Of a DNA stretch of 64,000 bases, positions 40,870 to 52,650 are shown piece after piece. The translations under genes were made by a program, and so were the position numbers. This stretch comes from Buxus sempervirens. Taxonomy: Eukaryota; Streptophyta; Magnoliopsida; Buxales; Buxaceae. The first letter of the stretch is position 1. Every line of letters begins with the position of its first letter. The stretch spans positions 9,413,888 through 9,477,887 of the forward strand of contig OX387186.1 in assembly GCA_947561395.2 (NCBI GenBank). Reading direction: 5' to 3'. The notes under the pieces were generated by a model. The model had not been told where the DNA came from and ran no database searches. It saw only the letters and a program-made list of their open reading frames with translations.

Positions 40870-41427
40870 TATGAAATGATAGAGGCGAGATGCCCAGGCT
40901 TTCGCTCACTTTTATGGCGAGAGCGACAGCTTGAAGGCGGAGGCAAGGGAGATGTGGGACGGCATCAAGATGCTCAACCTTGATGCCAGCTACCAGATTC
41001 TTGTTGAAAGCGACTTCGAGGTCTTGATAAATGCAGTTAATAGTAGGATTGAATGTCCATGGAGCATTTACTATTGGGTTTCGCAAATCAAACAATACAT
41101 CAACAGGATGTCCTTCTGCCACACTCTTCGCTAAGGTAACCATGTAGCAGATGCATTGGCACAAGAAGCCATCAAAACTCGGTTGGATACGTTATATACA
41201 GTTAACAGGGATTTGCCACAGCAGGCACGAGGATGCCTTACAGTAGACAAATGTGGGCTTTGTTATCTAAGACAAGAACTCATGTTATTATCTGTGTTTG
41301 CAAGGGGTTATCCCCATGCTTTCTTTTGATTAATATACAGGTTTGGAGGTCTTCCCTTAACCTCCCTCTCATTCAATAGAGAGCCCCGATTCCCTTGTTT
41401 TGGGGAATTGGTCATTAAAAAAAAAAA
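40870..41427 (+). pseudogene. LINE 3' end with RNase H remnant, copy A
   Basis: The translation reads AEAREMWDGIKMLNLDAS, VESDFEVLINAVN, ECPWSIYYWVSQIKQYI, then a stop in CHTLR*GNHVADALAQEA, so the RNase H fold is interrupted. A 3' UTR and an A-run at 41,417-41,427 follow. Only the second half of the RNase H domain is present. Copy B has the same piece without this stop. Confidence 0.8.
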
Positions 41428-42236
41428 TCTTGTGATTATGCTGGCATTCTGGGAAATGCAGTTTGTAAGGTTCTCTCTCATCAAGTTTCTATATCCATGC
41501 TAGATGATATCCAAAATTATATTTATTTTCCAATACTTGGCCATCAGACAGCAACTGCATCTATCAAAATGAAGTTGGGTTAAAAAAATCCTTTCCTTTT
41601 ACATTGGGAACCAATAAATAATTAATTTTTTTCATTAATTAAATATATATATTCTTTTCAAAAGACAAATATATATATTCTTTTCAAAAGACAAATATAT
41701 ATATATATATATATTATTCTTTTAATTTTGTATTCCTAGTAGTATAACAAATTTATGTACTCTCCAAAATCCCTACCTTTTCAATTGTGAAAGATGTCGC
41801 AAAGAAATTTTAATATGTAATGCAATTCATTTTAATCTATATATTCTCTAGGAATTGATAGAGATAATGAAACGCTTCATTAACGAACAAGATAACTTTG
41901 TATAGCTATTTTGTCAAGCAATTAATACCATAACTTGATAAAAAAAAAAAAGCTAGATATGTCCAAAGGTCACTCACAAAATCGTTCTATGAAAAGCCTT
42001 AAGATCTGATCATAAAAATCAATTGACTACCTTATATAGTACCCAAAATTGAACAAATGCACTTATTTTTCCTAATCCCTATTCAAAATCTAGTTCTAGA
42101 GAATGCAATCAAAAATTTCCATGGTAATTTTGTTGGCATATAGACTTTCGTATTCGCTTACAAATTTGATCTGCGAGGAAGTCTAAGGATGTTTTTGACC
42201 AAGATGGTAACCTTGTTTCATTTCATCATTTTTTAA
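41428..42236. other. AT-rich intergenic DNA
   Basis: Includes a small tandem duplication with ATATATATTCTTTTCAAAAG at about 41,645-41,695 and a TA tract. No gene seen. Confidence 0.5.
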
Positions 42237-42848
42237 AGGGAAAATGCCTCCTTTTTCGAAGGTCTTTCCCAGAAGGCTTGTACATCAACCAATGGATGCT
42301 GGAGGCCTTTTTTTGGGCTAAAATTATGGAGAAGGCTTCACATGATGAGCATGTGAATGCCAATTTCCAGGTTTACCCCCATATGAGATGCTCGTGGGAT
42401 ATAAACATAATCATAGCAGGATACAAGTACAATCATATGAGGATACAAGTATTTTCGTAGTAGGATACAATCACACTCATAGCTGGATACAAGCACAATC
42501 AAACATGGATACAAGCATAATCATAGTGTACAAGTACAATCATATTGGACACAAGCATAATCATAGCATACAAGTACAATGATATGGGGATATAAGCATT
42601 ATCACAATAGGATACACTTACACTCATAGTAGGATACAAGCACAATCATACGAGGATATAAGCATAATTACAGTGGGATACAAGCACAATTATATTGGGT
42701 AAACCTCGAAAAGGGGTCTTACATGCTCCATATGTGAGGCCCTTTCCACCATTTTACCCCAAAAGAAGGCCTGTAGCACCCATGGTTTGAGGTACAAGTC
42801 TTCTGGGAAAGACCTCACAAAAAGGAGGCCTTTCCCACAATTTTCCGT
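42237..42848. mobile_element. TIR element carrying an internal minisatellite
   Basis: The left end, GGGAAAATGCCTCC then TTTTTCGAAGGTCTTTCCC and AGAAGGCTTGTAC, is mirrored on the right by GTACAAGTCTTCTGGG, AAAGACCTCAC, AAAAAGGAGGCC and a closing TTTCCC...TTTTCC. Arms are about 55-60 bp. The interior (42,397-42,705) is a degenerate repeat of about 22 bp based on GGATACAAGCACAATCATA, with roughly a dozen units. No transposase. Superfamily unknown (Mutator-like is possible). Confidence 0.7.
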
Positions 42849-43460
42849 ATTTTTATGTTTCTCATGCATGCATCCAAATCCTTACCATTGTTTTGGCCAT
42901 AAATTCATGCAGTTGATGAACAGGATCACTATACAAGTGATTGTCTAGCAAATAATATCATGTAGTTTCCACTTTCCTTTGCGTTCCCTAAATGAACATC
43001 TAAGCTGTTGACATGGGCCTTCTTCTGGCATAAGAATGATCAAAGTTTTTGCATTCTTTAAGCTCGTTGGAAGAAAAACTTTGCCTGTAAATGCTGCTGG
43101 TAGATAAACGACTGTGAGATGTAATTAACTTAAATCTTTAATTTGTATTTGGTGCCAAAGCCTTAAAGAAATATGAAGCTTATATTAGACTTCTACGACA
43201 TTTGTACAACATATCCTTATTATATTTTACTTGTGGAACATTTGTACAACTCGTGGAGCTGTCAATCTGCAAGTGTATCAGCATAACTCTTATCCTTCCT
43301 CGTATAGTGGGAGATTCATAAGGATCAGCTGTACAAGTGGAGGTAGACATTTTATGATATTCGTTACTGCAATTCATTTTTGTCCAATGCATTTTAAATG
43401 TTTTTTTTTTAAGTTGAAACCAATGAAATAGGCATTTTTTCAAGCTTCACCCTACCAATA
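42849..43460. other. Intergenic DNA, nothing recognised
   Basis: No coding, RNA or repeat signature found. Confidence 0.5.
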
Positions 43461-46400
43461 TGTAAAACCCCGGAATTTTGAGAAATTGGAATTAAGATTT
43501 AAAATTATTAAATAAGAACAAATAGAGAAATAAAAATTCATTTGGTTGAATTGGTTCATTTAGTTTAGTGGTTTAAAGGGTTTGATTAGTTTAGTGGTTC
43601 AATGAGGTTTGGTTCAAGTGGTTGAACCGGTTCAAAGTTAAATAAAAAAACAAAAATCAAAAAGGATAAAGTCTTATTTGATGAAAGAACCCGTAGGTTC
43701 TTTCATCAAGGGGGCGTCAAGGGTTTGTGTGAAAGGAAATAAAAAACGCAGAAGAAAAAGGGGGAAATCGTGGAGAAGGGGACGGAGGAGGAAAAGAGGA
43801 AAGAAGGAAGAGAAAGAGGAGGAGGAGGAGAAGAAGAAGAGTGGTTCCATTTTGGTCGTTCATGAGGAGAAGAAAACGCAGAGGAGAGGGAAGAAGAGAA
43901 GAAGAAGAATAAGAAGAGGAGGAAGAGAGAGATTCTTCCATCTTGGTCGTGCATGAGACGGTTGTATTTCTGTTCTGGGCGATTGGACTGTGCGATTTAG
44001 GTAAGTAGCATAGTTTTCCCGTATGATCAATTCTTGTTTGGGGTTTTTCTGATTTCTGTTTGCTCAATTGACAATTGTTGGGGTTTCGATGGAATTCTGT
44101 TTTGATCAATTTCCTGTTGGGTTTCTGGTTATTTCTGTTTCTGTTCTGATCTGATCGAATCCTGTTGATTACTGTTTGGTTTTGATCGACTATTGTATGA
44201 TTTCTTATGATATTGTTATGATTTAGGTTTTGATTTCTTATTATCTTGTTCTGTTTTGATTTTTCTGATCACAATAGGTGCTGCTTTAGATTCTGATTTA
44301 GCATGAGATCGTATAATCATGATAGGTGCTGATTTAGGTTCTTGTATTCCATTTGGGTTGTATGGGATTGCTTGAATTGCTCGTAGGGCACCTGTGGTAG
44401 ACAGTTGCTTGAATTGATTTAGCTTGAATTTCTTACTGGTAGACAGTTACTGATAGACCGTTGAATTGATTCAGCTTGACTGGATATTGGGTTGTCTTTT
44501 GTCTTGGTGGTTGATTGAATTGATAGGCGGCTACTGTTATGTTCTTAGGGCACTCTGAAATTGGACTTGCAGTGGCTCACTCTTTCATGGGTTTGTATTT
44601 TAGCTGATGAAGGTTGTGATGGGAATGATATGATAGGGGATTTAGGATCTTCTATGGATTCTATTAGACTTTGGAATGGGATATGGATGCTTTGTTCATT
44701 TCTCGTTGATGAGCCAATGTAATAATGACCGAGACAACACCTCTGTTAGACAATTAATCTGTAGTATAGAAACACTTTGAAATTAAAACATAGCAGCCCT
44801 TTGTTAGGCTGTCTTAAACCGGTGTAAGATTTCGGTGGCTTGCGAAGGCTAGGAATATTAGCATTCTAAAATTTAGTTTAGGGTATTTGTAGTTGAATGG
44901 AATTGGTTTAGGACCAATTGGAACTTGAGACATTGCAAGAAAAATCCAGAAAAATAGATGATTTCCGTCCAGTAGGTTTCGCGGCTGTTTTGAACCACCT
45001 GTAGCAAAACAGCCATAACTTCTTGTAGGAAACTCCAAATTACAAACCGTTTGTTGCGTTGGAAACTATATTCGTAGATATTTCCAACGATATATGACAC
45101 ATATACCAATTCCTTATATATTAGATCAGGTTTAGTATTCAACTCACTAGTTAAATTTAGATTTACATAGTAAGTAGCAACTGCAAACAAAGTGTAAATA
45201 ATTTGTGTTGGCCTTTGTCAAGTACTAAATTGGATAATTCTAACTTGTGTTCAAGAAGTGGCTTCTCATGTGTGAGTTAAGTCAAAGTTGGTTACATTGT
45301 TAAAGTATGTAACATAAGGCATACTTAAGTAAGGCAGTTAGCCTATGGTATTTAAATAACCATGATATTGTATTATTATATTTGGGGTAGTGGATTGCCG
45401 TTCATCCTAGTTCATGAGGGGCCGGGGGTTGTAAACTTGCATCCTCTTCAGAATGTGCCACAGCAACCCATAAAGTAAACTAGATGGTCTCAGTGAGATC
45501 ACTAACTCGATGGTCTAATAGAGATCACTAACTCGATGGTCTGAAAGAGATCACTAATTTGCTATGGTTGGACTGGGTTGTACTTGCCAACTCATGCATG
45601 TCTCATGCTTGAGTGCTTCGCTTTGGAAGAGCGATCCTAGCTAGATCTTTCCATTGTAAGTCGTAAGGTGGCGAATTGGACAAGTGAATTAAATCATTGT
45701 TATTACATGAGATTTTACTAAGATCGTGGTTTGGATTAATCTGATTTTATCTGTTTTATGATTCCACAGAATTCAAAGTAATGTTATTACATGATATTGA
45801 TATGTTTTTTAGCATGAGTTGCCAGAGTTTTATTGTATATTACATTATTATGCTACTTTAATGTTTGAAACTGTATAAAATGTTCTTATCATGCATTATG
45901 CTGCTTATTCGGACGTTAGTCTCACGCATTTTGTTTTAACGATTTTGTTTTCAGATAAACCTGCAGAGCGAGCACAAACTGGGGTAGGCAGAAATAACGA
46001 ATCTGATGACGACTACCACCCTGAGGATTATTATTATCCTGGATAGGGTTGGGCAGCATATTTTTTGTAGTCGTCTATTTTTTTTGATCTTGTATAAATT
46101 GTAAATGAGGGAAAAAGAAAGAGAGTGAGAACCTCAGTGAACTTTATGTTAGATATGTGTATGTTTGATGGGTTAGTTTTTGGAATTGATGTATATTGTC
46201 TATATGTTTATCTTGTGATTATCAGGTATTGGGGGCTTAGCCCATTCTTGTAAATACAGGCGTTATATAGCCGTTTTTCCGAAAATTTTAGGATTTGAAT
46301 ATAACTGCTTTGGTTAGTTTTTTTTAAACTTAGGATTGCAATTCTGGGACCTCACCTGATGTCAAGGAACCGGCATATACCTTTAATGAACATGTCCGGG
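43461..46400 (+). mobile_element. Long LTR-type element beginning TGTAAAACCCCGG (element X), right end uncertain
   Basis: Starts TGTAAAACCCCGGAATTTTG, a start typical of long plant Ty3-type LTRs. It contains a purine-rich stretch (43,733-43,935), a three-unit 26 bp repeat (45,483-45,560) and, near the end, a TTTTGTTTTCAG acceptor-like site (about 45,943-45,955) followed by a short frame with an acidic stretch (NNESDDDYHPEDYYYPG). The element at 48,982-52,291 has the same parts in the opposite orientation. The right end probably lies near the CCGGGTCTGTAGACA at 46,397-46,411, where it meets the next LTR. Solo LTR is my best reading. Confidence 0.5.
45483..45560 (+). repeat. Three-unit 26 bp tandem repeat
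   Basis: Units 45,483-45,508, 45,509-45,534 and 45,535-45,560 each start GATGGTCT and contain GAGATCACTAA. Confidence 0.92.
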
Positions 46401-46858
46401 TCTGTAGACACCCAAAAATTGCACGATTTTTTATAAGTCTTGAAGGAGAGAAATATTTTATTGGGAATTTCAATTCTTAGCATTGGGTTTGAGATCCTTA
46501 ATCCATTTAAATCCAAAGCCGCAAAGGAAAAGGCCAAAATTCAAGATTTTATGCAAAGTCAAACTTTTTCGGGTTGAATTTTGTTGACTTTTGACCCCAG
46601 AAAATGAAATATTTTTTAAAGCAAGATTTGAAGATAATTTTTCCCAGTAATCAGGTTTTTAGCAATGTTATTGCATAAATGAATTTTTTGAGATTTTTAA
46701 TCTTGATAAATACCTTTGTATCAACATGTTGAATCTTTTTACCGGACCTGAAAAACCGAATTTAGCCTGGAACTGGAAAATTGACTTTTTATTCACTTGG
46801 AATTTGGGTCTGGAAATATTTTTAATGGATTCAAATGGGGGGGGGGGGGTGTTTTCTT

Positions 46859-46934
46859 ATTTACATGTAATATCTTAAGTAAATGGAGATTAAAAAATAC
46901 GAGGACATTTACTTAAACGATATTACATGTAAAT
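46859..46934. repeat. Inverted repeat with 27-29 bp arms
   Basis: ATTTACATGTAATATC, then TTAAGTAAATG (46,859-46,885), faces CATTTACTTAAACG, then ATATTACATGTAAAT (46,906-46,934). The spacer is 20 bp. Confidence 0.85.
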
Positions 46935-46981
46935 TAGCCTGGCTTGTGCAGCTAAGGTTCAAAACCAACCAAAAATGTGCT

Positions 46982-47248
46982 AACCGTAGTATATGTGCGG
47001 TTTTTGAGAATTTGGTCTCAACCGTCCTGTATGTACGGTTGCAACCGCATACACAGCACGGTTGATGTTCATGCTTGTTGCGTGAGCTGCCACGTGGCTT
47101 CCGGAAACTTCGGCCGTTGAGACACGTCGACAGCAATCATGACGAGCGTAACTGAATTGGAACCGCCCTGTATGTGCGGTTGAGATGAATTTGCATAGAA
47201 ACCGCACATATAGGACGGTTCTGTAGAAACCGCACTGAGTATACGGTT
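46982..47248. repeat. Six 21 bp inverted repeats AACCG-N11-CGGTT in the LTR
   Basis: Units at 46,982-47,002, 47,020-47,040, 47,043-47,063, 47,161-47,181, 47,200-47,220 and 47,228-47,248. All are exactly 21 bp and share TATGTRCGGTT- or ACCGCACATA-like halves. They lie 200-470 bp upstream of the LTR TATA box. Confidence 0.9.
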
Positions 47249-47449
47249 TTGGCTGTTTCGGGGATTTGCGAAATGGCTCGATCTCTGAGCCTTATTTACG
47301 CATATTACCTCTCTCTCAGGGACTTGAACTCCCTATTTTACCCTCCGAAACCTCTAGATTTACATCAATTCAAGGCTTTAACTTGAATTGGAACAATCTA
47401 GAGAGATTTTTGGCCATACCCTTGGGACCGTTTTACCCTTGGCTTTGCC

Positions 47450-47457
47450 TATAAATA
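47450..47457 (+). promoter_or_regulatory. LTR TATA box
   Basis: TATAAATAGAGGGG, followed by a pyrimidine/purine leader, is the usual layout of the U3-R border in plant copia LTRs. Confidence 0.65.
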
Positions 47458-48981
47458 GAGGGGCCCTCCTCTTGCAAATGGCTGAGAATTTGAAGCTTGG
47501 AAGCTCTACAAGAAGAAGGAAAACTCTGCTAGATTGCTGCTTCAAGTGTTCAAGCTAACTAAGGTAAAGCCCTCTTCACATTTCTTGCTTCTCCTTTAAA
47601 TTTACACTCTCATCTTCTACCTTTCTGTAGTGTAAGGCCTTGTGTGCAATTTTGAAGCCCCAAACCTCATCCAAAGTACCTGGGAATTCTCTCTAGCCGT
47701 AAAACGTGAAGAGAGAGCCTTGGGAAAAAGAAGTAGGAATGGATCCTCTAGGCTTAGAACCTACAAGTGATGAAGAGCATGCTATGTGGTTATTTTAAAC
47801 CTATGGATGTTTATTTTCTGTTGTTTGGCACTTGTTCATGGAGAAATATGTGAATCCTTGCTCTCAATAGCAATGGATTCCATCCTTCTCCTAGGGAATG
47901 ATTTTCCACATATTCACACACTTTTCACCATTTTTCATCAAATAGGCTAGATCTGGGATTTCCATGTTTAATATGGGAAATCTGAGATTATTGGCTTTAG
48001 AATGAATTTTAGAACTTCATGAGATGATTTTGATTGAATTTTAAGTGTTTTGGTCGAATTCACTTGCACACATACACTAGTTTGGCTTTTCACTTCAAAT
48101 ATTTCAAAACAGGGCAGCATCTGTGGCCTGTCTTGGAATGCTCATAACTTCATCCTCCGGATGAATTTTTGAGTGATTCCAAAGACATGTGATAGATGAG
48201 TTGGCCTACTTCATATCTGGAAAATTTCGTTCACTTTTATGGAGCCAATTTTTGACACCATCTGTTCAAAGTCTGTAAGTCAATTCAGCCCAGATTGCTG
48301 AACTTGCCGCTTTGATGATGCACCGTTTGCTCAATTTTAATCCGTTTTGAGTGATTCCAATTCCTGAGTTTTCCTTGAGAAGTCTATTTTCATTTCCAAC
48401 TAGTTTCAGCAGATTTTGATCTGATTTGTGCCTTGGGTGCTCAATTGACTCAGAGGTGCTCGCTGGCATAGTCCAGAGCTAATCTGTGGTCTTCTAGGCC
48501 TGTTCAAGAGAGCACACAAGCCACATCTGGATAGAGCTTGGTGTGAGGCCTATTTCGTCTGAAAGATGGTACCACACACTTCCTCCATGCCAATTTTCAT
48601 GGAGTTTTATTGAGCCAAACTCCACGAATAGGATTTTGAAAAGGCCTACTTAACACTTTTTCTAAGATATAACAGCAGATTTAAGATGTGGATATCTCTC
48701 TCATTTTGAATCGGATTGAGCTGAAATTTTTACTGTATACTTTACTATATACCAGTTTTCAAATGGCCTTGGTTTCATTGGATTTGGATTTAAATTGAGT
48801 GAGTTATGGTTATTCGAAGCTTTCAAGCTCTTTTAGTCTGATTTTTCCAGATTTGCTTTGGCTTGATTTTCTTTAAATTGGACTTAAAATTTTCTTCACT
48901 CATGAAGTTCTGAAGTGACATATCCACGAAGAGAGTTCCATTTCATTGGATTGCTCATGTGGAATAATCACACACATTGTG

Positions 48982-51900
48982 TGTAACGCCCCGGAACCAG
49001 GTTACGTAGTAAAAACCATAACTCGTTCTCCAAGGGTTACTTTTATACACAGGATCGCTATATTAGAGTAAGGAAAACATGAAATGGCAATCACAAAATC
49101 AGAGTCAACTAAAGTTTTCCCCAACTCACCTGAACCAATCATAAACCCACTTGTATCGTCCTCTCTGAGATCTGAAAACAAAACAAAACAAAAGGAATGA
49201 GATACGACTATCTCAGCAAGTAGCAATGAATGCTCAAACATATTTAATTTAATTTAATTTCTAAAACATGCACGATTAAAATATACTCAACGACTAACCA
49301 CAAATAAATCAATTAATCCGACTAATCCGGCAAAACAATATCAAATCACATAATAAGATGGGACTTGTGAAATTTGACCACTTTGTAAGGTTAAGTTCTA
49401 GCTCCAAACAGTTCCAGTCCGAGAACCTCTGCCAAATCTGATACCTCTGCAAACTGATTCCAATATATCGTCTCTTGGTGGAAATCATAAGACTTCACCC
49501 TCCTCAAGGGTGGAAACGGATATCAATCGAGTCTGAGAACCACTGTCATAACTGATGCCAATAATAGACCTCACCCCCTCATGGGGTGGAAACGAAGCTG
49601 CTGCGGCACATCCCTCATGGAAGGCCTCTTTATATAGAGGAAACGCGTAAAATAAATCCCTCTTAGTTCGCAGCACTTCCCTCTTGGAAGGCCTCTCTAC
49701 ATAAAGGAAACGCATGAAGGAAGCTAGACTTTAGCCAAACAAATTAGACAGACTTCACTTACTAGCTAAATTATGGATCCATAATGTGTTATGCCCTAAA
49801 TAGTTTAAATGATTAAACCAACCATTAAAGCAAGGACTTCGATTCAAACCAAAATATTGCTCAAGCAAATGGAGTCATTAACACTACCAAATTCAGCTTA
49901 ACAATCCACTAGAATTCTTAACAATGGAAATCTCCATAATTTGACACAACCGGTAAAAGTACTTTGTAAATTAACCAAAATTAGAAACCAGAAATCTTTC
50001 GAAGAAAACATAACCAATTTCTAATCATGTCACCAATAGAGAACAGAAAATTTAATAATATTATAATCAGGTCAAGAACTCTCCGATTAGCAAAATTTCT
50101 TTTACATATTTCCAACATAATCTCTCCTTCAAATTTATGGTCAAATTTACTTTTCGTAGGGTTCTATTAGTTTTGGAAACCTTGTTTAGAACTTGAACAA
50201 ATCAATTTAAGCAATTAAGAGAATGGACATAATCTGAAATATTAAAAAGTATAATGGTTTACTTAAATTCCAGATCTGCCACATATGCATTAGTACTATT
50301 CAATCCCCAAAACTGAATCAATTTTAGACCAAATCCTCTAAAATATTGTTAGTTAGTTTCCTCACTCACCCTATTACGTCACCTAATAACAGTTTCTACA
50401 AAACTACTATGGTTAGAAAATTATGTCCAAACAAACTAGACTTTCCAGAAAAATCTGTGCAGACAGGTGCACAATAAAAATGTATTTTAAATTACCAAAC
50501 AGTGAACTTATATTAAATATATATATTTTTAAATGAATCTAGACCCAAAAACCCTACAATTCTCATGAAGACCATCTTACCCAAATCCGTCGTTTGATAC
50601 CTACAAAAATTCACTTTTGTGAAAAAGTGGGTGCAGTCCCAAAATAGACATTTCAGCAACCTCTAAATTTAGAATTCAAAATTCACATGGACTGATCTAA
50701 AATTTCTTATTCAAACTTTTTCTAGCTTAATTTTAATCCTCTAAATAGTGTTTTTGCACAGGTTTGGATTTAATTGAATTGCTCAAACAATTTATATGAA
50801 ATATGCTCTCCAGTTTAGCCCAAAACAAACATTTCAACAACCTCTAAACTTAAACTCTCCAGGGTGTAAAAATACCTTAAAATCTACCCTTTTATTAATC
50901 TGGGAATTTTCAGAATATAAAACAAACCTAAATCCGTCATAAATTATAATCTATTTATTTTCTATTGAATTTTAATCATATCTATATCAATTCTGAGTTT
51001 TCTGACCTAGTAAGAAACAAATCCCCATAACTCATTCATTTCTTAACAAAATAACATGAAATCTGGTTTGTTAGACTTCTAACTCAATACACTAAAATAA
51101 CCTATAGCAATTTTGGAAAATTCCTCTTGGTTATTTAATTATAAGTTTTCAAAAATCTACTTTAATTCAAAATCCTGTACAAACCAACAGCTATAATAAT
51201 TCAATTAATATTACTAAATCATAGGTTTTTATCCTAGAATATATTTTTCAGTGAAAATAGAGAAATAATGGAACAACTTTCATTCAGAAACCGAAACCTA
51301 AATATATCTCTAAATTAGTCTAAAAATTCCATCTTTCTGAAATTTTCTGCAGAATCTGGGTTTTAAGTATTTTCCTATCCTTTCAAAATTCTAACGTGTT
51401 CAACTTCAAATTAATGATAAAATTTATCAAAATCCATTTCAAATCATCTTAAAAGTAATTGTGAAACATAATTCATAATTCATATAGCTCATGAATTCTA
51501 TCCATCAAGTTATGTCGATCGAATAATCTGAAAACAGATATTTATGCAAGTTGAAGGGCTAACTTACTTGTTTTGAGAAATCCACCCCCCACCCCCTTTT
51601 CCTCTTCTTCTTTCTTTTTTCTTCTTTCTTCTTCTTCTTCTTTCTTCTTTCTTCTTCTTCAGCTCTACCACGTTTTCAGCAATCCCAAAAGTCTAACTTT
51701 CTTTCTCCTCTACGTTTTCAACAATCTAAAGGTTTAATTTCAGCAACCCAAGAGTCTAGACCTAAGAGTTTAATTCTCCAGCAGTTTTAGAATCCCAAGG
51801 GTCTAACTCTAACTCTCCAGTAATTTTTAGAAACCCAAAGGTCTGACTCTCTAGCAACCTAACCCTTCAACTTCTTCATGATTTGCTGTTGCACAACTCC

Positions 51901-52291
51901 ACCAAATGCCTACACCAACACCCTTTTTTTTTACCATTGATCATTCGATTTACAATCCTAACCAACAACACACTTATATTATTATTGGTTTCCAACTCTA
52001 TATATATATTTTTTCATAATATTATTGAATATTGAAACTAAAATATAACATCACTTACCCTTAATTTATATAAACCGAATTTTCCAAAGTTCCCAAATTA
52101 CCCTTGCTTGACAATCCAACAATAATTTCCAGCAATTTCTCATATCTATTTATTTATAGTTATCCCATCCGGTTCGACCAAAAGTCCCTGGTTTAAATCC
52201 TTGATCTCCTTCCCCTATGAAATTTTAATTAGCCTTAAATTAATTACCAAACAAATAATTTTTAATTTCATTAAAAATTTGGGATTTTACA
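48982..52291 (-). mobile_element. 3.3 kb LTR-type element (element Y) inserted in the copia LTR
   Basis: On the plus strand it runs from TGTAACGCCCCGGAACC to GGGATTTTACA. Reversed, it starts TGTAAAATCCC, has a purine-rich tract (complement of 51,590-51,665) and ends with a TTTTGTTTTCAG site and ...GGGGCGTTACA. This is the plan of element X in the other orientation. It contains no gag-pol, so it is probably a solo LTR. I could not find a target-site duplication (flanks TTGTG and ACTAA). A two-unit repeat with GGAAGGCCTCT lies at 49,612-49,715. Confidence 0.6.
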
Positions 52292-52471
52292 ACTAATTCA
52301 TCTTATTTGCAATTTTGAGTGACTTTGGATATCATATAGTTGCTGTTTGACTAAGGCTTGGGCATAACTATTAATTAAGGACTTGTCTTTAATTGATAGA
52401 AATTTTATTCCACAATCATTTACACCTATTCACCCCTCTAGGTGTTGTTAGAGTCTAAACTATGTTTTTCA
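52292..52471 (+). mobile_element. copia 5' LTR, right part
   Basis: Contains the typical TTTACACCTATTCACCCC then TCTAGGTGTTG end region and finishes TTTTTCA. Confidence 0.75.
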
Positions 52472-52473
52472 AT

Positions 52474-52485
52474 TGGTATCGGAGT
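52474..52485 (+). other. copia primer binding site
   Basis: TGGTATCGGAGT, two changes from the tRNA-iMet primer site TGGTATCAGAGC, placed two bases after the LTR. Confidence 0.75.
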
Positions 52486-52514
52486 GGTTAACCAGATCCT
52501 TGACTCTATTAGTT

Positions 52515-52650
52515 ATGGATAAGTCTTCCACTGCCCCACCCTTCTTTGATGGCAGTAATTATGCCTATTGGAAAGTCCGTATGAGAGCCTATCTGAAGGC
52601 TATTGACGAAAAGGTTTGGGGAAGTGTTGAGAGAAGATGAACTCCACCCA
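52515..52650 (+). pseudogene. copia gag start, truncated at the duplication border
   Basis: An ATG at 52,515 opens a gag N-terminus (PPFFDGSNYAYWKVRMRAYL, then IDEKVWGSVE). A TGA at 52,638-52,640 stands where these gags usually have a Trp before TPPT. The match to gag stops at about 52,650, exactly where copy B of the segmental duplication begins, so the rest of the element is missing. Confidence 0.85.

Larger units (their letters stand above)
22794..41367 (+). repeat. Segmental duplication, copy A
   Basis: The same order of sequence reappears at 52,651-64,000. Matching blocks are A 22,794-23,877 with B 52,651-53,722; A 29,617-32,190 with B 53,718-56,225; A 34,673-35,745 with B 56,205-57,286; and A 35,746-41,367 with B 58,130-64,000. 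Identity is high throughout, with scattered substitutions and small indels. A-only DNA is mostly younger insertions (copia 24,251-29,368; LINE 32,191-34,672) plus about 627 bp around the copia and about 410 bp at 36,384-36,795. The right end of A cannot be placed because B runs off the window. Confidence 0.93.
46403..48981 (+). mobile_element. copia 5' LTR, left part (split by a later element)
   Basis: Begins TGTAGACACCCAAAAATTGC and continues at 52,292-52,471. Together the LTR would be about 2.76 kb. It holds a likely promoter TATAAATA at 47,450-47,457, a hairpin at 46,859-46,934 and the 21 bp inverted-repeat array (46,982-47,248). A run of 13 G lies at 46,837-46,849. The orientation is plus, from the primer site after the right part. 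Confidence 0.75.

Noticed and set aside
40805..41164. 119-codon minus-strand frame (and its B partner 63,420-63,776)
   Set aside because: It is antisense to the LINE RNase H remnant, whose translation on the plus strand has family motifs.
42388..42582. His/Tyr/Asn-rich 64-codon frame
   Set aside because: Translation of the 22 bp minisatellite.
43678..43956. Lys/Arg/Glu-rich 92-codon frame
   Set aside because: Simple reading of a purine-rich tract in element X. No start context or domain.
48977..52296. Target-site duplication for element Y
   Set aside because: Flanks TTGTG and ACTAA do not match, nor do one- or two-base shifts of the ends.
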